Positions 8,250 to 17,050 of a DNA stretch of 51,561 nucleotides are shown in pieces. This DNA is from an uncultured Mycoplasmatota bacterium (GTDB lineage: Bacteria; Bacillota_I; Bacilli_A; RF39; UBA660), in assembly GCA_947645535.1 (NCBI GenBank), contig CANSDD010000001.1, positions 1 through 51,561 on the forward strand. Direction: 5' to 3'. How positions within the stretch are numbered: the first letter of the stretch is position 1; each line of letters starts with the position of its first letter. A program made the position numbers and the translations under genes. A model generated the notes under the pieces. That model saw only the letters and a program-made list of their open reading frames with translations. It made no database searches and was not told where the DNA came from.

Positions 8250-9008
8250 ATGTTAAAGATTAAAAACTTAAGGAAAAAATTTATTAAATATAATGCCAAA
8301 AAGAAACCAGAAGAATTTTATGCCGATAATGGAATCTCATTCTCAGTAAAAGATGGCGAAATACTTGGAGTTTTAGGGCCTAATGGAGCAGGTAAAACAA
8401 CATTACTTAGAATGATAGCTGGAATATTAGAACCTACAGAAGGAGAAATTGATTTTGATAAATTAACATATCAAAAAAATGAAATTGAAATAAAAAAGAA
8501 TATCGCTTATTTATCTGGGAATACCAAAATATATAATACCTTGTCAACATATGAACTACTTAAGATGTGTGCTGAAATATATGAAGTTCCAAAAGATAAG
8601 CAAGAGAAAAGAATAGAAGAGATTGTAGATATTTTAAATATGAAATCATTTTTATATAATAAAATAGGTAATTTATCAACAGGGCAAACTCAAAGAGTAA
8701 ATATAGCTAGATGTTTAATTCATGATCCTAAATATTATATTTTAGATGAAGTTACGAGTGGACTTGATATTATATCTAGTCAAATTATTCTTGACTTTAT
8801 AAAAAATGAAAAGAAACGTGGAAAGATTATTTTATACTCTACTCATTATATGGAAGAAGCTGAGAACATTTGTGATAATGTTGTTATGATCAATAAAGGA
8901 ATTGTTATAAAAGAGGGAACACCAGAACAAATTAGAAAAGATACTAAAACAACTAATTTGAGAGATGCTTTTTTTGCTTTAATAGGAGGTGTTTCAAATG
9001 AAGAATAA
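8250..9008 (+). CDS. ABC exporter ATP-binding subunit (NatA-like)
   Basis: 252 residues with all ABC ATPase motifs: Walker A GPNGAGKTT (~43-51), signature LSTGQTQRVNIARCL, Walker B YYILDEVTSGLD and H-loop STHYMEEAE. The closest known architecture is NatA, the ATPase of a two-component exporter used for Na+ or drug extrusion. The permease gene overlaps its end by 11 bases, so the two are translationally coupled. Substrate cannot be read from sequence. Confidence 0.9.
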   Translation: MLKIKNLRKKFIKYNAKKKPEEFYADNGISFSVKDGEILGVLGPNGAGKTTLLRMIAGILEPTEGEIDFDKLTYQKNEIEIKKNIAYLSGNTKIYNTLSTYELLKMCAEIYEVPKDKQEKRIEEIVDILNMKSFLYNKIGNLSTGQTQRVNIARCLIHDPKYYILDEVTSGLDIISSQIILDFIKNEKKRGKIILYSTHYMEEAENICDNVVMINKGIVIKEGTPEQIRKDTKTTNLRDAFFALIGGVSNEE

Positions 9009-10146
9009 TTTATATAACATGTTAAAAAAAGAACTACGTGAAATGTTTAGAGATAAGAAATCATTATCAATGATGCTTATTATACCAATTATGATACCAT
9101 TACTTGTTATTGGCATGTCAGCTCTATTTGAATCTCAAATAAATAAATCAGTAGAAGAATATAATAAAATAGGATTTGACTATGAATTAAATGAAATAGA
9201 AAAAGAGATTGTGAAAAATGCACAAATAGATGCGGTTTATATAGAACCAGATAAAATTGCAGAAAGCTATCAACGCGGAGAAGTAGACTTATATGTTACA
9301 AAAGAGGGAAAAAATTATGTAATACATGGAGATGATAATGAAACAACAAGTTATGCTATTCCATTAGTAGAAGGCTATTTTTCCCTTTATAAAGAATATT
9401 TACAGCAAGAACATCTAATGAACATAAACGTTAATTCTGAAGAAGTTTTGAATATTATTACGGTTAATAAAGAAATTAAGGAAATAGACAATTTTTATGC
9501 AGGTTATATTACCAATTATGCTTTTCTATTTATCATTATGGCTATTACAGTATCAGCAACATATCCAGCAACAGATACAACAGCAGGAGAAAAAGAAAGA
9601 GGTACACTAGAAACATTATTAACATTTCCAATTAAAAGTAAAGACATTATCATAGGAAAATATTTTAGTGTCACATTATCATCAATTATAACAGGAGTAT
9701 TAAGTTTAATACTAATGGTAATTTCTTTAATAATTGCCAATAATATGTTTGAAATTTATGAAGGTGTTAATCTAATGTTACCAATAACAAGTTTGATTTT
9801 TGCTTGTATTGTGATTATTGCTTATTCACTACTTATTAGTGGTTTATGTATTGCAATAGCAAGTAATTCAAAATCGTTTAAAGAAGCACAAAGTTCACTG
9901 ACACCACTTACATTTATATCTTTCTTTCCAAGTATGATAGCATTTATGATTAACTTAAAAACAACAACAGTTTTATCTTTAATACCATTTTTAAATTTCA
10001 CTTTATTATTTACTGATATAACAAGTGGAATAATCAATTACTTACATATTTTCTTAATGTTAGTATCAACAATTGTAATAATTACAATTATTTTAAAAGT
10101 TATTATTAAACAATATAAATCAGAAAAAGTTTTATTTTCAAATTAA
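8998..10146 (+). CDS. ABC exporter permease (NatB-like)
   Basis: 382 residues. One N-terminal membrane helix (SLSMMLIIPIMIPLLVIGM), an extracellular loop of ~130 residues, then five or so helices, with the ABC2-type conserved ATDTTAGEKERGTLETLL segment: the NatB / CcmB-like layout. Start taken at ATG 8998, 8 bases after AGGAGG; the GTG at 8989 is too close to that site. Pairs with the upstream ATPase, probably as a dimer plus two ATPases. A MITE lies 18 bases past its stop codon, replacing any native terminator. Confidence 0.88.
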   Translation: MKNNLYNMLKKELREMFRDKKSLSMMLIIPIMIPLLVIGMSALFESQINKSVEEYNKIGFDYELNEIEKEIVKNAQIDAVYIEPDKIAESYQRGEVDLYVTKEGKNYVIHGDDNETTSYAIPLVEGYFSLYKEYLQQEHLMNINVNSEEVLNIITVNKEIKEIDNFYAGYITNYAFLFIIMAITVSATYPATDTTAGEKERGTLETLLTFPIKSKDIIIGKYFSVTLSSIITGVLSLILMVISLIIANNMFEIYEGVNLMLPITSLIFACIVIIAYSLLISGLCIAIASNSKSFKEAQSSLTPLTFISFFPSMIAFMINLKTTTVLSLIPFLNFTLLFTDITSGIINYLHIFLMLVSTIVIITIILKVIIKQYKSEKVLFSN

Positions 10147-10155
10147 AAAATATCA

Positions 10156-10306
10156 TAAAAATATCAATGTCATTAACTTAAGAATTAGGAATAACAAATC
10201 AATAAAAATTTTAGGAATAAAAAGTATAAGTTTCCTTGATTTACAAACTTTTATTTTCTTAAATTTCATCTAGAGTTTCCTTAAGTTAATGATATTGTAA
10301 AAATAT
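10156..10306. repeat. 9-bp target-site duplication flanking a MITE
   Basis: TAAAAATAT occurs at 10156-10164 and again at 10298-10306, directly abutting both ends of the inverted-repeat element. A perfect duplication is direct evidence of insertion by a transposase that makes 9-bp staggered cuts. Confidence 0.8.
10165..10297. mobile_element. 133-bp MITE with 18-bp terminal inverted repeats
   Basis: The left end CAATGTCATTAACTTAAG and the inverted right end CAATATCATTAACTTAAG match at 17 of 18 positions. Inside, a second imperfect palindrome (about 10215-10265) pairs AAATTTTAGGAATAAAAAGT with a right-hand copy at ~16/20, so the whole element can fold into a long hairpin. It has no ORF, so it must be moved in trans. 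It separates the ABC permease from the YerB-like gene and may act as the permease's terminator. The parent transposase is not in this window. Confidence 0.85.
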
Positions 10307-10354
10307 GGTATTTTTTCTTTAAGAATAAAAATGATTTCTTTTTTGAAAGTTACT

Positions 10355-10363
10355 TGCTATAAT
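10355..10363 (+). promoter_or_regulatory. Extended -10 promoter of YerB-like gene
   Basis: TGCTATAAT, 16 bases before ATG 10380. The -35 region is a T-rich stretch without a good consensus. The MITE ends about 60 bases upstream, so the native promoter survived the insertion. Confidence 0.5.
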
Positions 10364-10379
10364 AATAGTAGGTGGTAGA

Positions 10380-11420
10380 ATGAAGAAGAGTGTAATAATT
10401 ACTATTTTAATATTTTTAATTATTTGTGTAAATGTAGGAGCTATTTATTGGAATTTTTTTAATAAAAATGAAGAATCTAAACAGGAAGAAATTGTAGAAA
10501 GTACAAAAAAAATAGAAAAGCCGAAATTAAAAATTATTGATGAAGAATCTAATTCAAGACCATATGCAATTATGATTAACAATAATATTGCAGCTTGGCC
10601 TAATCATGCAGGTTTAAGTGATGCATATTTGGTATATGAGATTATTACTGAAGGTGGTATTACAAGGTTAATGGCTTTATTTAAAGATAAAAATACAGAA
10701 AGAATTGGTTCAGTTAGAAGTTCTAGGCATTATTTTTTAGATTATGCACTTGAAAATGATGCGATATATGTACATTTTGGTTGGAGTCCACAAGCTCAAT
10801 CTGATATTAGTACACTTAATATTAACAATATCAATGGTATTTATGACAATAGTTTTTGGAGGGATAAGTCACTAGGCGTTGCATATGAACATACTGCTTA
10901 TACAAATCTAGAAATATTATCTTCTTTAGCAGAAAAGCGTCAATATACAAGAGAAACAAATAGGAAAATATTATTAAATTATAGTACATCAGAAGTAGGA
11001 TTAGCACGTATAGAAGGTTCAATAGAGGCCAAACAGGTGAAAATTCCATATTCCTATTCTTATACAGTAAATTATGAATTTGATCCAGTAAAACGAGTTT
11101 ATCTTCGTTATATGAATGATAAAGCTCATACAGATGGAATTACAAAAGAACAATACACTACGAAGAACATCATTGTTCAAAAAGTGAAAAATTACTCTAT
11201 TGATTCCTATGGAAGGCAAGATATTGACAATATTGGAACAGGAGAGGGATATTATATAACAAACGGATATGCAGTACCAATTATTTGGAAAAAAGAGAAT
11301 AGAAACAGTCAAACTATATATCAATATTTGAATGGAACAGAAATCACGGTTAATGATGGAAATACATTTATTCAGATAATGCCAATAACAATGACACCTA
11401 CCTTTGGAATGGAATCTTGA
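10380..11420 (+). CDS. yerB: DUF3048 (YerB-like) membrane-anchored protein
   Basis: 346 residues. Residues 5-27 form an N-terminal membrane anchor, without the lipobox Cys seen in Bacillus YerB. The N-terminal domain carries SRPYAIMINNNIAAWPNHAG, VYEIITEGGITRLMALF, ERIGSVRSSRHYFLDYA and YVHFGWSPQAQ, the DUF3048 hallmark block. The C-terminal domain ends ITVNDGNTFIQIMP. The family is extracellular and widespread in Firmicutes; its biochemical role is not established. Monocistronic, with a possible weak hairpin downstream (CAATTT/AAATTG near 11426). Confidence 0.88.
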   Translation: MKKSVIITILIFLIICVNVGAIYWNFFNKNEESKQEEIVESTKKIEKPKLKIIDEESNSRPYAIMINNNIAAWPNHAGLSDAYLVYEIITEGGITRLMALFKDKNTERIGSVRSSRHYFLDYALENDAIYVHFGWSPQAQSDISTLNINNINGIYDNSFWRDKSLGVAYEHTAYTNLEILSSLAEKRQYTRETNRKILLNYSTSEVGLARIEGSIEAKQVKIPYSYSYTVNYEFDPVKRVYLRYMNDKAHTDGITKEQYTTKNIIVQKVKNYSIDSYGRQDIDNIGTGEGYYITNGYAVPIIWKKENRNSQTIYQYLNGTEITVNDGNTFIQIMPITMTPTFGMES

Positions 11421-11502
11421 TATACAATTTACATAAATTGATGAAATAACGTATTATTTTTTTCATTTATATGATATACTATTATAGTACGAGGTGAAGC
11501 AA

Positions 11503-12006
11503 ATGATGAATACAGAACTTGATACTGAATACAGTAAAATTGTATATCACATTTTAATAAATGAAGAATTTAATAAAATAAAGGCAATTGAACATCATGG
11601 TGTAACTAGATATGAGCATTCTTTAAAAGTATCTTATTATTCATATAAGATAGCTAAAATATTACATTTAGATTATGAAGATGTAGCACGTGGTGGATTA
11701 TTGCATGACTTCTTTTTGAGTAGTGAAGAGAGAAATAAAAAAGAAAGATTTATATCCACATTTACACATCCCAAGAAAGCAGTAGCAAAAGCCATAGAAA
11801 ATTTTGAATTAGATGAAAAAGAAATTGATATGATAAGAACACATATGTTTCCAATTAACTTAGCTATTCCAAAATATGCAGAAAGTTGGGTTGTTAGTGC
11901 AGTTGATAAAATTGTAGCACTTACTGAATTTAGTAAGACTTTTGGATATCGTTTAGCATATATAGCAAATGTTTATTTTATATTACTTATAAATTATTTA
12001 AGATAG
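11503..12006 (+). CDS. HD-domain phosphohydrolase
   Basis: 167 residues. The HD motif is visible: HGVTRYEHSLKVSYYSYKIA (first His), LLHDFF (the HD pair) and RTHMFPINLAIP (later His), with AVDKIVALTEF near the end supplying the last Asp. Such proteins are metal-dependent phosphohydrolases acting on nucleotides or phosphoesters. Start chosen at ATG 11503, 6 bases after GAGGTG; a GTG 9 bases upstream overlaps that site. The stop codon lies inside the terminator stem. Substrate unknown. Confidence 0.8.
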   Translation: MMNTELDTEYSKIVYHILINEEFNKIKAIEHHGVTRYEHSLKVSYYSYKIAKILHLDYEDVARGGLLHDFFLSSEERNKKERFISTFTHPKKAVAKAIENFELDEKEIDMIRTHMFPINLAIPKYAESWVVSAVDKIVALTEFSKTFGYRLAYIANVYFILLINYLR

Positions 12007-12024
12007 AAATTTCTATCTTTTTTT
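12001..12024 (+). terminator. Terminator of HD gene
   Basis: Perfect 9-bp palindrome half-sites AGATAGAAA/TTTCTATCT (12001-12018), then T7. The gene's TAG is inside the stem. Confidence 0.85.
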
Positions 12025-12037
12025 CTTCTTTAAAAAG

Positions 12038-12046
12038 TGTTATAAT
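12038..12046 (+). promoter_or_regulatory. tRNA promoter, extended -10
   Basis: TGTTATAAT with TATAAT at 12041-12046, 8 bases before the mature tRNA 5' end. The -35 is only a T-rich stretch. Confidence 0.5.
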
Positions 12047-12054
12047 GTAATTAT

Positions 12055-12131
12055 GTCTCCGTAGCTCAGTTGGATAGAGCGACCCCCTCCTAAGGGGTAG
12101 GCCGAAGGTTCAAATCCTTTCGGGGACACCA
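12055..12131 (+). tRNA. tRNA-Arg (anticodon CCU)
   Basis: 77 bases with encoded CCA. Acceptor stem GTCTCCG (12055-12061) / CGGGGAC (12121-12127) with one T-G pair; D arm GCTC...GAGC; anticodon stem ACCCC/GGGGT with loop CTCCTAA, anticodon CCT; T loop TTCAAAT with stem GAAGG/CCTTT. It reads AGG. Confidence 0.95.
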
Positions 12132-12142
12132 TAATAATATTT

Positions 12143-12165
12143 AGTCTTGAATTTCAAGACTTTTT
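12143..12165 (+). terminator. tRNA terminator
   Basis: Perfect 9-bp stem AGTCTTGAA (12143-12151) / TTCAAGACT (12153-12161) with a minimal loop, followed by T5. Confidence 0.85.
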
Positions 12166-12198
12166 AATAACAAAATTAAAAAATTTACTATAATTATT

Positions 12199-12227
12199 TT
12201 GACATTTCGATTAAATATGTGTATGAT
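12199..12227 (+). promoter_or_regulatory. Promoter of TPR gene
   Basis: Consensus TTGACA (12199-12204), 17-base spacer, TATGAT (12222-12227). Confidence 0.8.
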
Positions 12228-12254
12228 AGTGCTACTTATCAAGGAGGAAAATCC

Positions 12255-13466
12255 ATGACAAAAAGAAAAGATGAAAAAACGGATTTAATTGTAACTGAAC
12301 TATATAGAACAGGGAAAGAATTTTTACGAGCCAAAAAATATGATGAAGCAATAAAATATTTTTTAGAATGTTATAAGTTAAAACCTACTCATGGAGGAAC
12401 ATGCTATCAATTGTTTTTCAAAAACATACATAAAAAACAATATGAAGAAGCTTTACAATATTGCATAGCGCTTTATCATTCTGAAACAGTAACTCCACGT
12501 GATATAAAAGACAACAATTTCTTCTTGTTTTTATTAAGTATGTTAATGGAGTTACCACAAGAATATAAAGAATATCTTAAAACATTAAAATTTAATGATA
12601 TGAGTGTAGATGAAGAGGATTATAGATTTTTAAATCCAAAAGATCAAAATCAAATTCGTAAACTTGCTTTTGAAGGACGCTTTGGAGCAGCTTATTATTT
12701 ACTGAAAAATAATGCTGATGAAGAAGAACGAGAATTAAATGTAGTAGAAGTAATGATAAAATTACTACTAAGTAGAGTAATATCAGAGCAAGAAGTAATG
12801 AATGAAGAAATATTAAACTTTATAAATCAGAAACAATATTATGAATTGATTTTATATTTGAGAACAAAAGAGCAAATCAGGCCATTAAGTCTACAATATT
12901 ATCATATATTAGTATTAGTCTATAATTTACTTGAAATAAAAGTGAAAAGAAAAATACCAGAAAAGGTTATTTTTCAGACCTATAGTATATTTGATGCCAT
13001 AGCTTCTAAAGATTATGAATATGCTCTTTACTTAAGCAAATCATATAATGAAAAGGCTATTATTGCAAATACAGTAAGTCTAGCACTTAATAAATTACTT
13101 ATAGAAATCAATCAAGTAATTGAAGAAATCCAAAAAGAACAAAATATACAATCATCATCGTCATTTACTCATGCACATTCTAATGATCAAAGAATCATAG
13201 AATTTGCTAATTTCATTATGACAGGAACACCATTTGAAGAAGTATGTAAAACATTTTATTTATCAGAGCAGGAACAAATATTATTGATATTGAAATTAGT
13301 CCAAAGTTACTATATAATAGGCAATAATGTACTTGGAGATAGTTATGTCATACGAGTTGAAAAATATTCATTAACTTTAGAACAACAAAAGGAATTAGAA
13401 GAAATGAAGTCTTATAAAAATGAAAAGAAAGAAAAAATAACAGTATATTCTATCAAAAAATTATAG
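12255..13466 (+). CDS. TPR-repeat protein
   Basis: 403 residues from ATG 12255, 7 bases after AAGGAGGA; an in-frame ATG at 12219 overlaps the -10 promoter element and is excluded. Residues ~10-75 contain TPR-like helix pairs (GKEFLRAKKYDEAIKYFLEC, then IHKKQYEEALQYCIALY). The rest is helical with further weak repeats, and the C-terminus (LILKLVQSYYIIGNN) is globular. No signal peptide or membrane segment, so it should be cytoplasmic and likely a protein-interaction scaffold. Monocistronic with its own promoter. Partners unknown. Confidence 0.75.
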   Translation: MTKRKDEKTDLIVTELYRTGKEFLRAKKYDEAIKYFLECYKLKPTHGGTCYQLFFKNIHKKQYEEALQYCIALYHSETVTPRDIKDNNFFLFLLSMLMELPQEYKEYLKTLKFNDMSVDEEDYRFLNPKDQNQIRKLAFEGRFGAAYYLLKNNADEEERELNVVEVMIKLLLSRVISEQEVMNEEILNFINQKQYYELILYLRTKEQIRPLSLQYYHILVLVYNLLEIKVKRKIPEKVIFQTYSIFDAIASKDYEYALYLSKSYNEKAIIANTVSLALNKLLIEINQVIEEIQKEQNIQSSSSFTHAHSNDQRIIEFANFIMTGTPFEEVCKTFYLSEQEQILLILKLVQSYYIIGNNVLGDSYVIRVEKYSLTLEQQKELEEMKSYKNEKKEKITVYSIKKL

Positions 13467-13497
13467 TTTATACTTTTTTTTCTTAAAAAAGTGTAAA
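13467..13497 (+). terminator. Terminator of TPR gene
   Basis: TTTATACTTTTTT (13467-13479) pairs with AAAAAAGTGTAAA (13485-13497) with one wobble pair. It starts right after the stop codon. T residues lie within the stem rather than after it, so efficiency is uncertain. Confidence 0.5.
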
Positions 13498-13515
13498 TAA
13501 ATTGATAATTATTAT

Positions 13516-14064
13516 ATGGAAACTATTATATGTGGTTATATAATAAAGAAGAGTAGCATAAAACATATTGCAGGATTATTGATAATAGAACTTGCTATTG
13601 TGGAATTTATAATATTTAACAATTATATCAAAAAGAAAGGCTATGAATTAGAAAAATTAGAATTAATTTTATTTGAAATACCTATTGTTATATTGATTTT
13701 TAGAAGATTCATTAGTACAGTTGTTGAAGTAGAAATAAAAGGCATAGAATTTTTTAATTATTTTCTCTCATATTTATTAGAGCTTATAACAATAAGTACA
13801 GTTATTTTATTAGGATATTATTATTTAGTGAGAACAGTAAAAATAAAGCAACATATTTCTTTAAAAATTTTAGGTAAATATTATATTATGACTATTTTAA
13901 ATATTTTAATCATTTATATTTTACCTTATCCAAATATTGATTAGGATGGTTTACTACCTCTTGTATTAGCAATCTCAAATATAATATTTACAGTTTTTTG
14001 TAGTATTTATATTTTAATTATAAATTCAATTTTATTTTTATTTACCAAAAAAAGTTATAGATGA
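13516..14064 (+). pseudogene. Multi-pass membrane protein interrupted by TAG
   Basis: 142 codons to TAG 13942-13944, then 39 more codons in the same frame (starting DGLLPLVLAIS) to TGA 14062-14064, where a terminator hairpin sits. The joined protein would have five or six membrane helices, and the extension is itself a clean helix (NIIFTVFCSIYILIINSILF). The TAG falls in a loop after PYPNID. The chosen ATG has no ribosome site, so the 5' end may also be damaged. Family not recognised. Confidence 0.5.
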
Positions 14065-14085
14065 ATTTCTTATAACTTTTCTTTT
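14050..14085 (+). terminator. Terminator before lipid operon
   Basis: AAAAGTTATA (14050-14059) / TATAACTTTT (14071-14080), 10 bp perfect, then a T-rich tail. It overlaps the last codons of the extended membrane-protein frame, which supports 14064 as that gene's original end. Confidence 0.75.
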
Positions 14086-14133
14086 AGTTTTAATTTTGTT
14101 CAATATTTGATATAATAGTATAGAGGTAATGAT

Positions 14134-14715
14134 ATGAAACAGAAAGAAGCATTATTATATAAAATTGTAAGGCCAATTATTTCTGTACTGTTTAAGTTTT
14201 TGTATACCCCAAAAATCATTGGAAAAGAAAACATTCCAAAAGATGGTAAAATTATTTTAGCTGGAAATCATACTAATAATTTTGATTGTCTACTTCTTAT
14301 GAGTTCTACCAAAAGATGTATTCATTTTCTAGCCAAAGATGAACTTTGGAAAGGAATTAAAAAAATAATATTTGGAAATATGGGACTCATACCTGTAAAT
14401 AGGAGAATGAAAGATCATAATGCTTTGACAGTAGCAGAAGAATATTTAAATAATGAAAAAGTAATTGGTATTTTTCCAGAAGGAACAACAGAAAAAGAAG
14501 TTGGTAAAATGCTTCCATTTAAAATGGGAGTAATTAAAATGGCAAAAGATACAAATACACAGATTGTACCATTTTCTATAACAGGATCTTATAAACTGTT
14601 TTCCAAAGATTTAACTTTAAAATTTGGAAATACTATATCGATTACTAATGACAACTTAGAAAGTGAAAAAAAGAAACTAGAAAAAACAATAGAACAATTA
14701 ATGAGAGGTGAGTAA
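14134..14715 (+). CDS. PlsC-type 1-acylglycerol-3-phosphate acyltransferase (first copy)
   Basis: 193 residues. PlsC signature motifs: HX4D in GNHTNNFD (~47-53), GLIPVNRR, FPEGTTEKE (~115), and IVPFSITG. The family transfers an acyl chain from acyl-ACP or acyl-CoA to lysophospholipid at the inner membrane face. A hydrophobic N-terminal stretch (IVRPIISVLFKFLY) is the usual membrane-contact helix. First gene of a five-gene operon, with an extended -10 TGATATAAT at 14108-14116. About 40% similar by eye to the third gene (PKIIGKENIPKDGKI versus PTIIGKENIPQDGSI), so a duplication is likely. Confidence 0.9.
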   Translation: MKQKEALLYKIVRPIISVLFKFLYTPKIIGKENIPKDGKIILAGNHTNNFDCLLLMSSTKRCIHFLAKDELWKGIKKIIFGNMGLIPVNRRMKDHNALTVAEEYLNNEKVIGIFPEGTTEKEVGKMLPFKMGVIKMAKDTNTQIVPFSITGSYKLFSKDLTLKFGNTISITNDNLESEKKKLEKTIEQLMRGE

Positions 14716-14717
14716 CG

Positions 14718-16451
14718 ATGTCTATATTTGATATTTTTAGACGAAAAAAAGAAATCCCAGCGCCTTGGAGTAAATACTATAAGGAAGAAGAACTAAATAT
14801 TAAGATTCCTAATATTAGTATGTATGAGCAAGTAAAAAGAAGCAAAGCAAAATATCCACAATACACTGCATATGAATATTTCGGTAAAAAAGTTAATTAT
14901 CAGAAATTCCTATCTCAAATAGATGAAGCAGCAAATGCTTTTAGAGCATTAGGGATTAAAAAAGGAGATATTGTAACATTATGTATGCCAAATGTGCCTG
15001 AAGTTTTAATTTCTTTATATGGATTAAATAAGATTGGTGCCATAGCCAATATGCTACACCCTTTATCAGCAGAAGAAGAAATAAAAGAAAACTTATTATC
15101 TACTAATTCAGAATATCTAGTAATGATAGATATGTTCTATTCTAAAATAAAAAATAATATTACAGAAACAAAAGTTAAAAAAGTGATATTTGTAAGTGCT
15201 AGTAATTCTATGAAATTGTTTATGAAAATTGGTTATCGCTTAACACAAGGTAGAAAATTTGAAAAGTATCCTAAAAATGACATGTTTTTAAGTTTCAACA
15301 GCTTTAGAAAGAAAGCTAAGACAGTAAAAACAGAAATCAATTTCAAATTTGGTAAAGATACCCCAGCAGTTATTATTCATAGTGGAGGAACAAGTGGTAC
15401 TCCAAAAAATGTTGTTATTCAAAATCGTGCATTTATTTTAGCAGCAAAACAAGAAAGCATATCGTTAAAAAGATTGAAGCCTGGAGATTGTTGTTTAGCG
15501 ATTATGCCTAATTTTCATGGATTTGGACTTAGTGTACTTATGCATACTCCTTTAGCACTTGGCTGTTATACAATACTAGTTCCACAATTTGATTCTAAAA
15601 AATTTGATATTCTATTTAAGAAAACAAAGCCAACTTGTGTGCTTGGAGTTCCAACACTATTTGAAGCACTAAGTCAAAATAACAATATCAAGAATTTAGA
15701 TTTATCCTTTTTAAAATATGCAGTATCAGGTGGAGATATTTTAAATAGTAATCTAGAAGAAAAAATAAATACTTATTTTAAAGAGCATAACTCAACAGCT
15801 AAAATTACACAAGGATATGGTTTATCAGAAGGATTAGCAGCCATTTGTTTAGCAGCTGATGATGTAAATAAAAGTGGTTCTGTTGGAATACCTTTAGCAG
15901 GAAATCATATTAAAATAATTGATCCATCTACAAGAGAAACCTTACCTTTTAATGAAATAGGTGAAATCTGCGTTCATACAAAAGCATTGATGATGGGATA
16001 TTTAAACAATGAAACTGAAACAAACGAAATTATGCAAGTTCACAAAGATGGCCATGTATGGCTTCATACAGGAGACTTAGGCTATATGGATGAGGATGGA
16101 TTTATATTTTATAAAGGAAGAGCGAAACGTATGATTATATCTAGTGGGTATAATGTTTTTCCAGCACATATAGAAGAAGTAATTGAAAACCACCCAGCAG
16201 TACTTCAATGTACAGTAGTAGGTGTAGCGCATCCATATAAGCAAGAAGTTCCTAAAGCTTTTATCGTATTAAAAGAAGGTTTTCATGGATTATTTATTAA
16301 ATCAGAAATAAAGGAATATTGTAAAAAGAATTTAGCAAAATATATGGTACCAGCAGAATTTGTATATAGAAAAAAGTTACCAAAAACCAAACTTGGTAAA
16401 GTAGATTTTCAAAAATTAAAAAGTGATATAGGAGTTGATGATGATGAATAG
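14718..16451 (+). CDS. AMP-forming acyl-CoA/acyl-ACP synthetase
   Basis: 577 residues, typical ANL-superfamily length. P-loop SGGTSGTPKNV (~221-231), YGLSEGLAAI (~371), WLHTGDLGYMDEDGF, GRAKRMIISSGYNVFP hinge (~470) and C-terminal catalytic Lys in KTKLGKVDF. It would activate fatty acids with ATP to acyl-adenylate and then thioester. Two bases separate it from the upstream PlsC; the downstream PlsC overlaps its end. Flanked on both sides by acyltransferases, it most likely supplies acyl groups for phospholipid repair, like the synthetase half of Aas. CoA versus ACP as acceptor cannot be told from sequence. Confidence 0.88.
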   Translation: MSIFDIFRRKKEIPAPWSKYYKEEELNIKIPNISMYEQVKRSKAKYPQYTAYEYFGKKVNYQKFLSQIDEAANAFRALGIKKGDIVTLCMPNVPEVLISLYGLNKIGAIANMLHPLSAEEEIKENLLSTNSEYLVMIDMFYSKIKNNITETKVKKVIFVSASNSMKLFMKIGYRLTQGRKFEKYPKNDMFLSFNSFRKKAKTVKTEINFKFGKDTPAVIIHSGGTSGTPKNVVIQNRAFILAAKQESISLKRLKPGDCCLAIMPNFHGFGLSVLMHTPLALGCYTILVPQFDSKKFDILFKKTKPTCVLGVPTLFEALSQNNNIKNLDLSFLKYAVSGGDILNSNLEEKINTYFKEHNSTAKITQGYGLSEGLAAICLAADDVNKSGSVGIPLAGNHIKIIDPSTRETLPFNEIGEICVHTKALMMGYLNNETETNEIMQVHKDGHVWLHTGDLGYMDEDGFIFYKGRAKRMIISSGYNVFPAHIEEVIENHPAVLQCTVVGVAHPYKQEVPKAFIVLKEGFHGLFIKSEIKEYCKKNLAKYMVPAEFVYRKKLPKTKLGKVDFQKLKSDIGVDDDE

Positions 16452-17040
16452 AAAAGTACCATTTTTATATAAATTTGGGAAACTTATTTTAGGACCTATT
16501 TTTAAATGGTATTACCATCCGACAATTATAGGAAAAGAAAATATCCCCCAAGATGGTTCTATTTTAATCGTTGGAAATCATAAACACTTATATGACCAAT
16601 GTTTAACCATTATTGCGACCAAACGTGGTATTCATTATATGGCGAAAAGAGAATACTTTGATGATAAAAAAGTAGCATGGTTTTTTAAAGGTACTGGTTG
16701 CATTTCGGTAGATAGAAGCAAAAAAGATGAACATGCTACAGATCTTGCTTTATCTGTTTTAAAAGATGGAGGTGCGATTGGATTATTTCCAGAAGGTACA
16801 AGAAATAAAACAGAATCCTTTTTATTACCTTTTAAATTTGGTGCAGTAAGTATGGCCAAAAAGACCGATTCTTATTTAGTACCTTTTGGGATTACAGGAG
16901 ATTATAAATTTAGAAGTAAAAATTTAACAATCCGTTATGGGAACCCATTTAAAGTAAACAATATGGATTTAGAAGAAGCTAATAATAAACTATATTATGA
17001 AGTAGAAATGCTCATGAAACAAAATTTAGATAGAAAATAG
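16441..17040 (+). CDS. PlsC-type acyltransferase (second copy)
   Basis: 199 residues from ATG 16441 (adjacent in-frame ATGs at 16438 and 16444 are possible). AGGAG at 16430-16434 precedes it. HX4D motif in GNHKHLYDQ, GCISVDRSKKD, FPEGTRNK and YLVPFGITGDYKF. Overlaps the synthetase stop codon by 11 bases, so coupled translation is likely. Same family as the first gene of the operon; the two copies differ inside the HX4D motif and around it, so they may use different acceptor lysolipids. Confidence 0.9.
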   Translation: MMNRKVPFLYKFGKLILGPIFKWYYHPTIIGKENIPQDGSILIVGNHKHLYDQCLTIIATKRGIHYMAKREYFDDKKVAWFFKGTGCISVDRSKKDEHATDLALSVLKDGGAIGLFPEGTRNKTESFLLPFKFGAVSMAKKTDSYLVPFGITGDYKFRSKNLTIRYGNPFKVNNMDLEEANNKLYYEVEMLMKQNLDRK

Positions 17041-17050
17041 GAGGATAATT

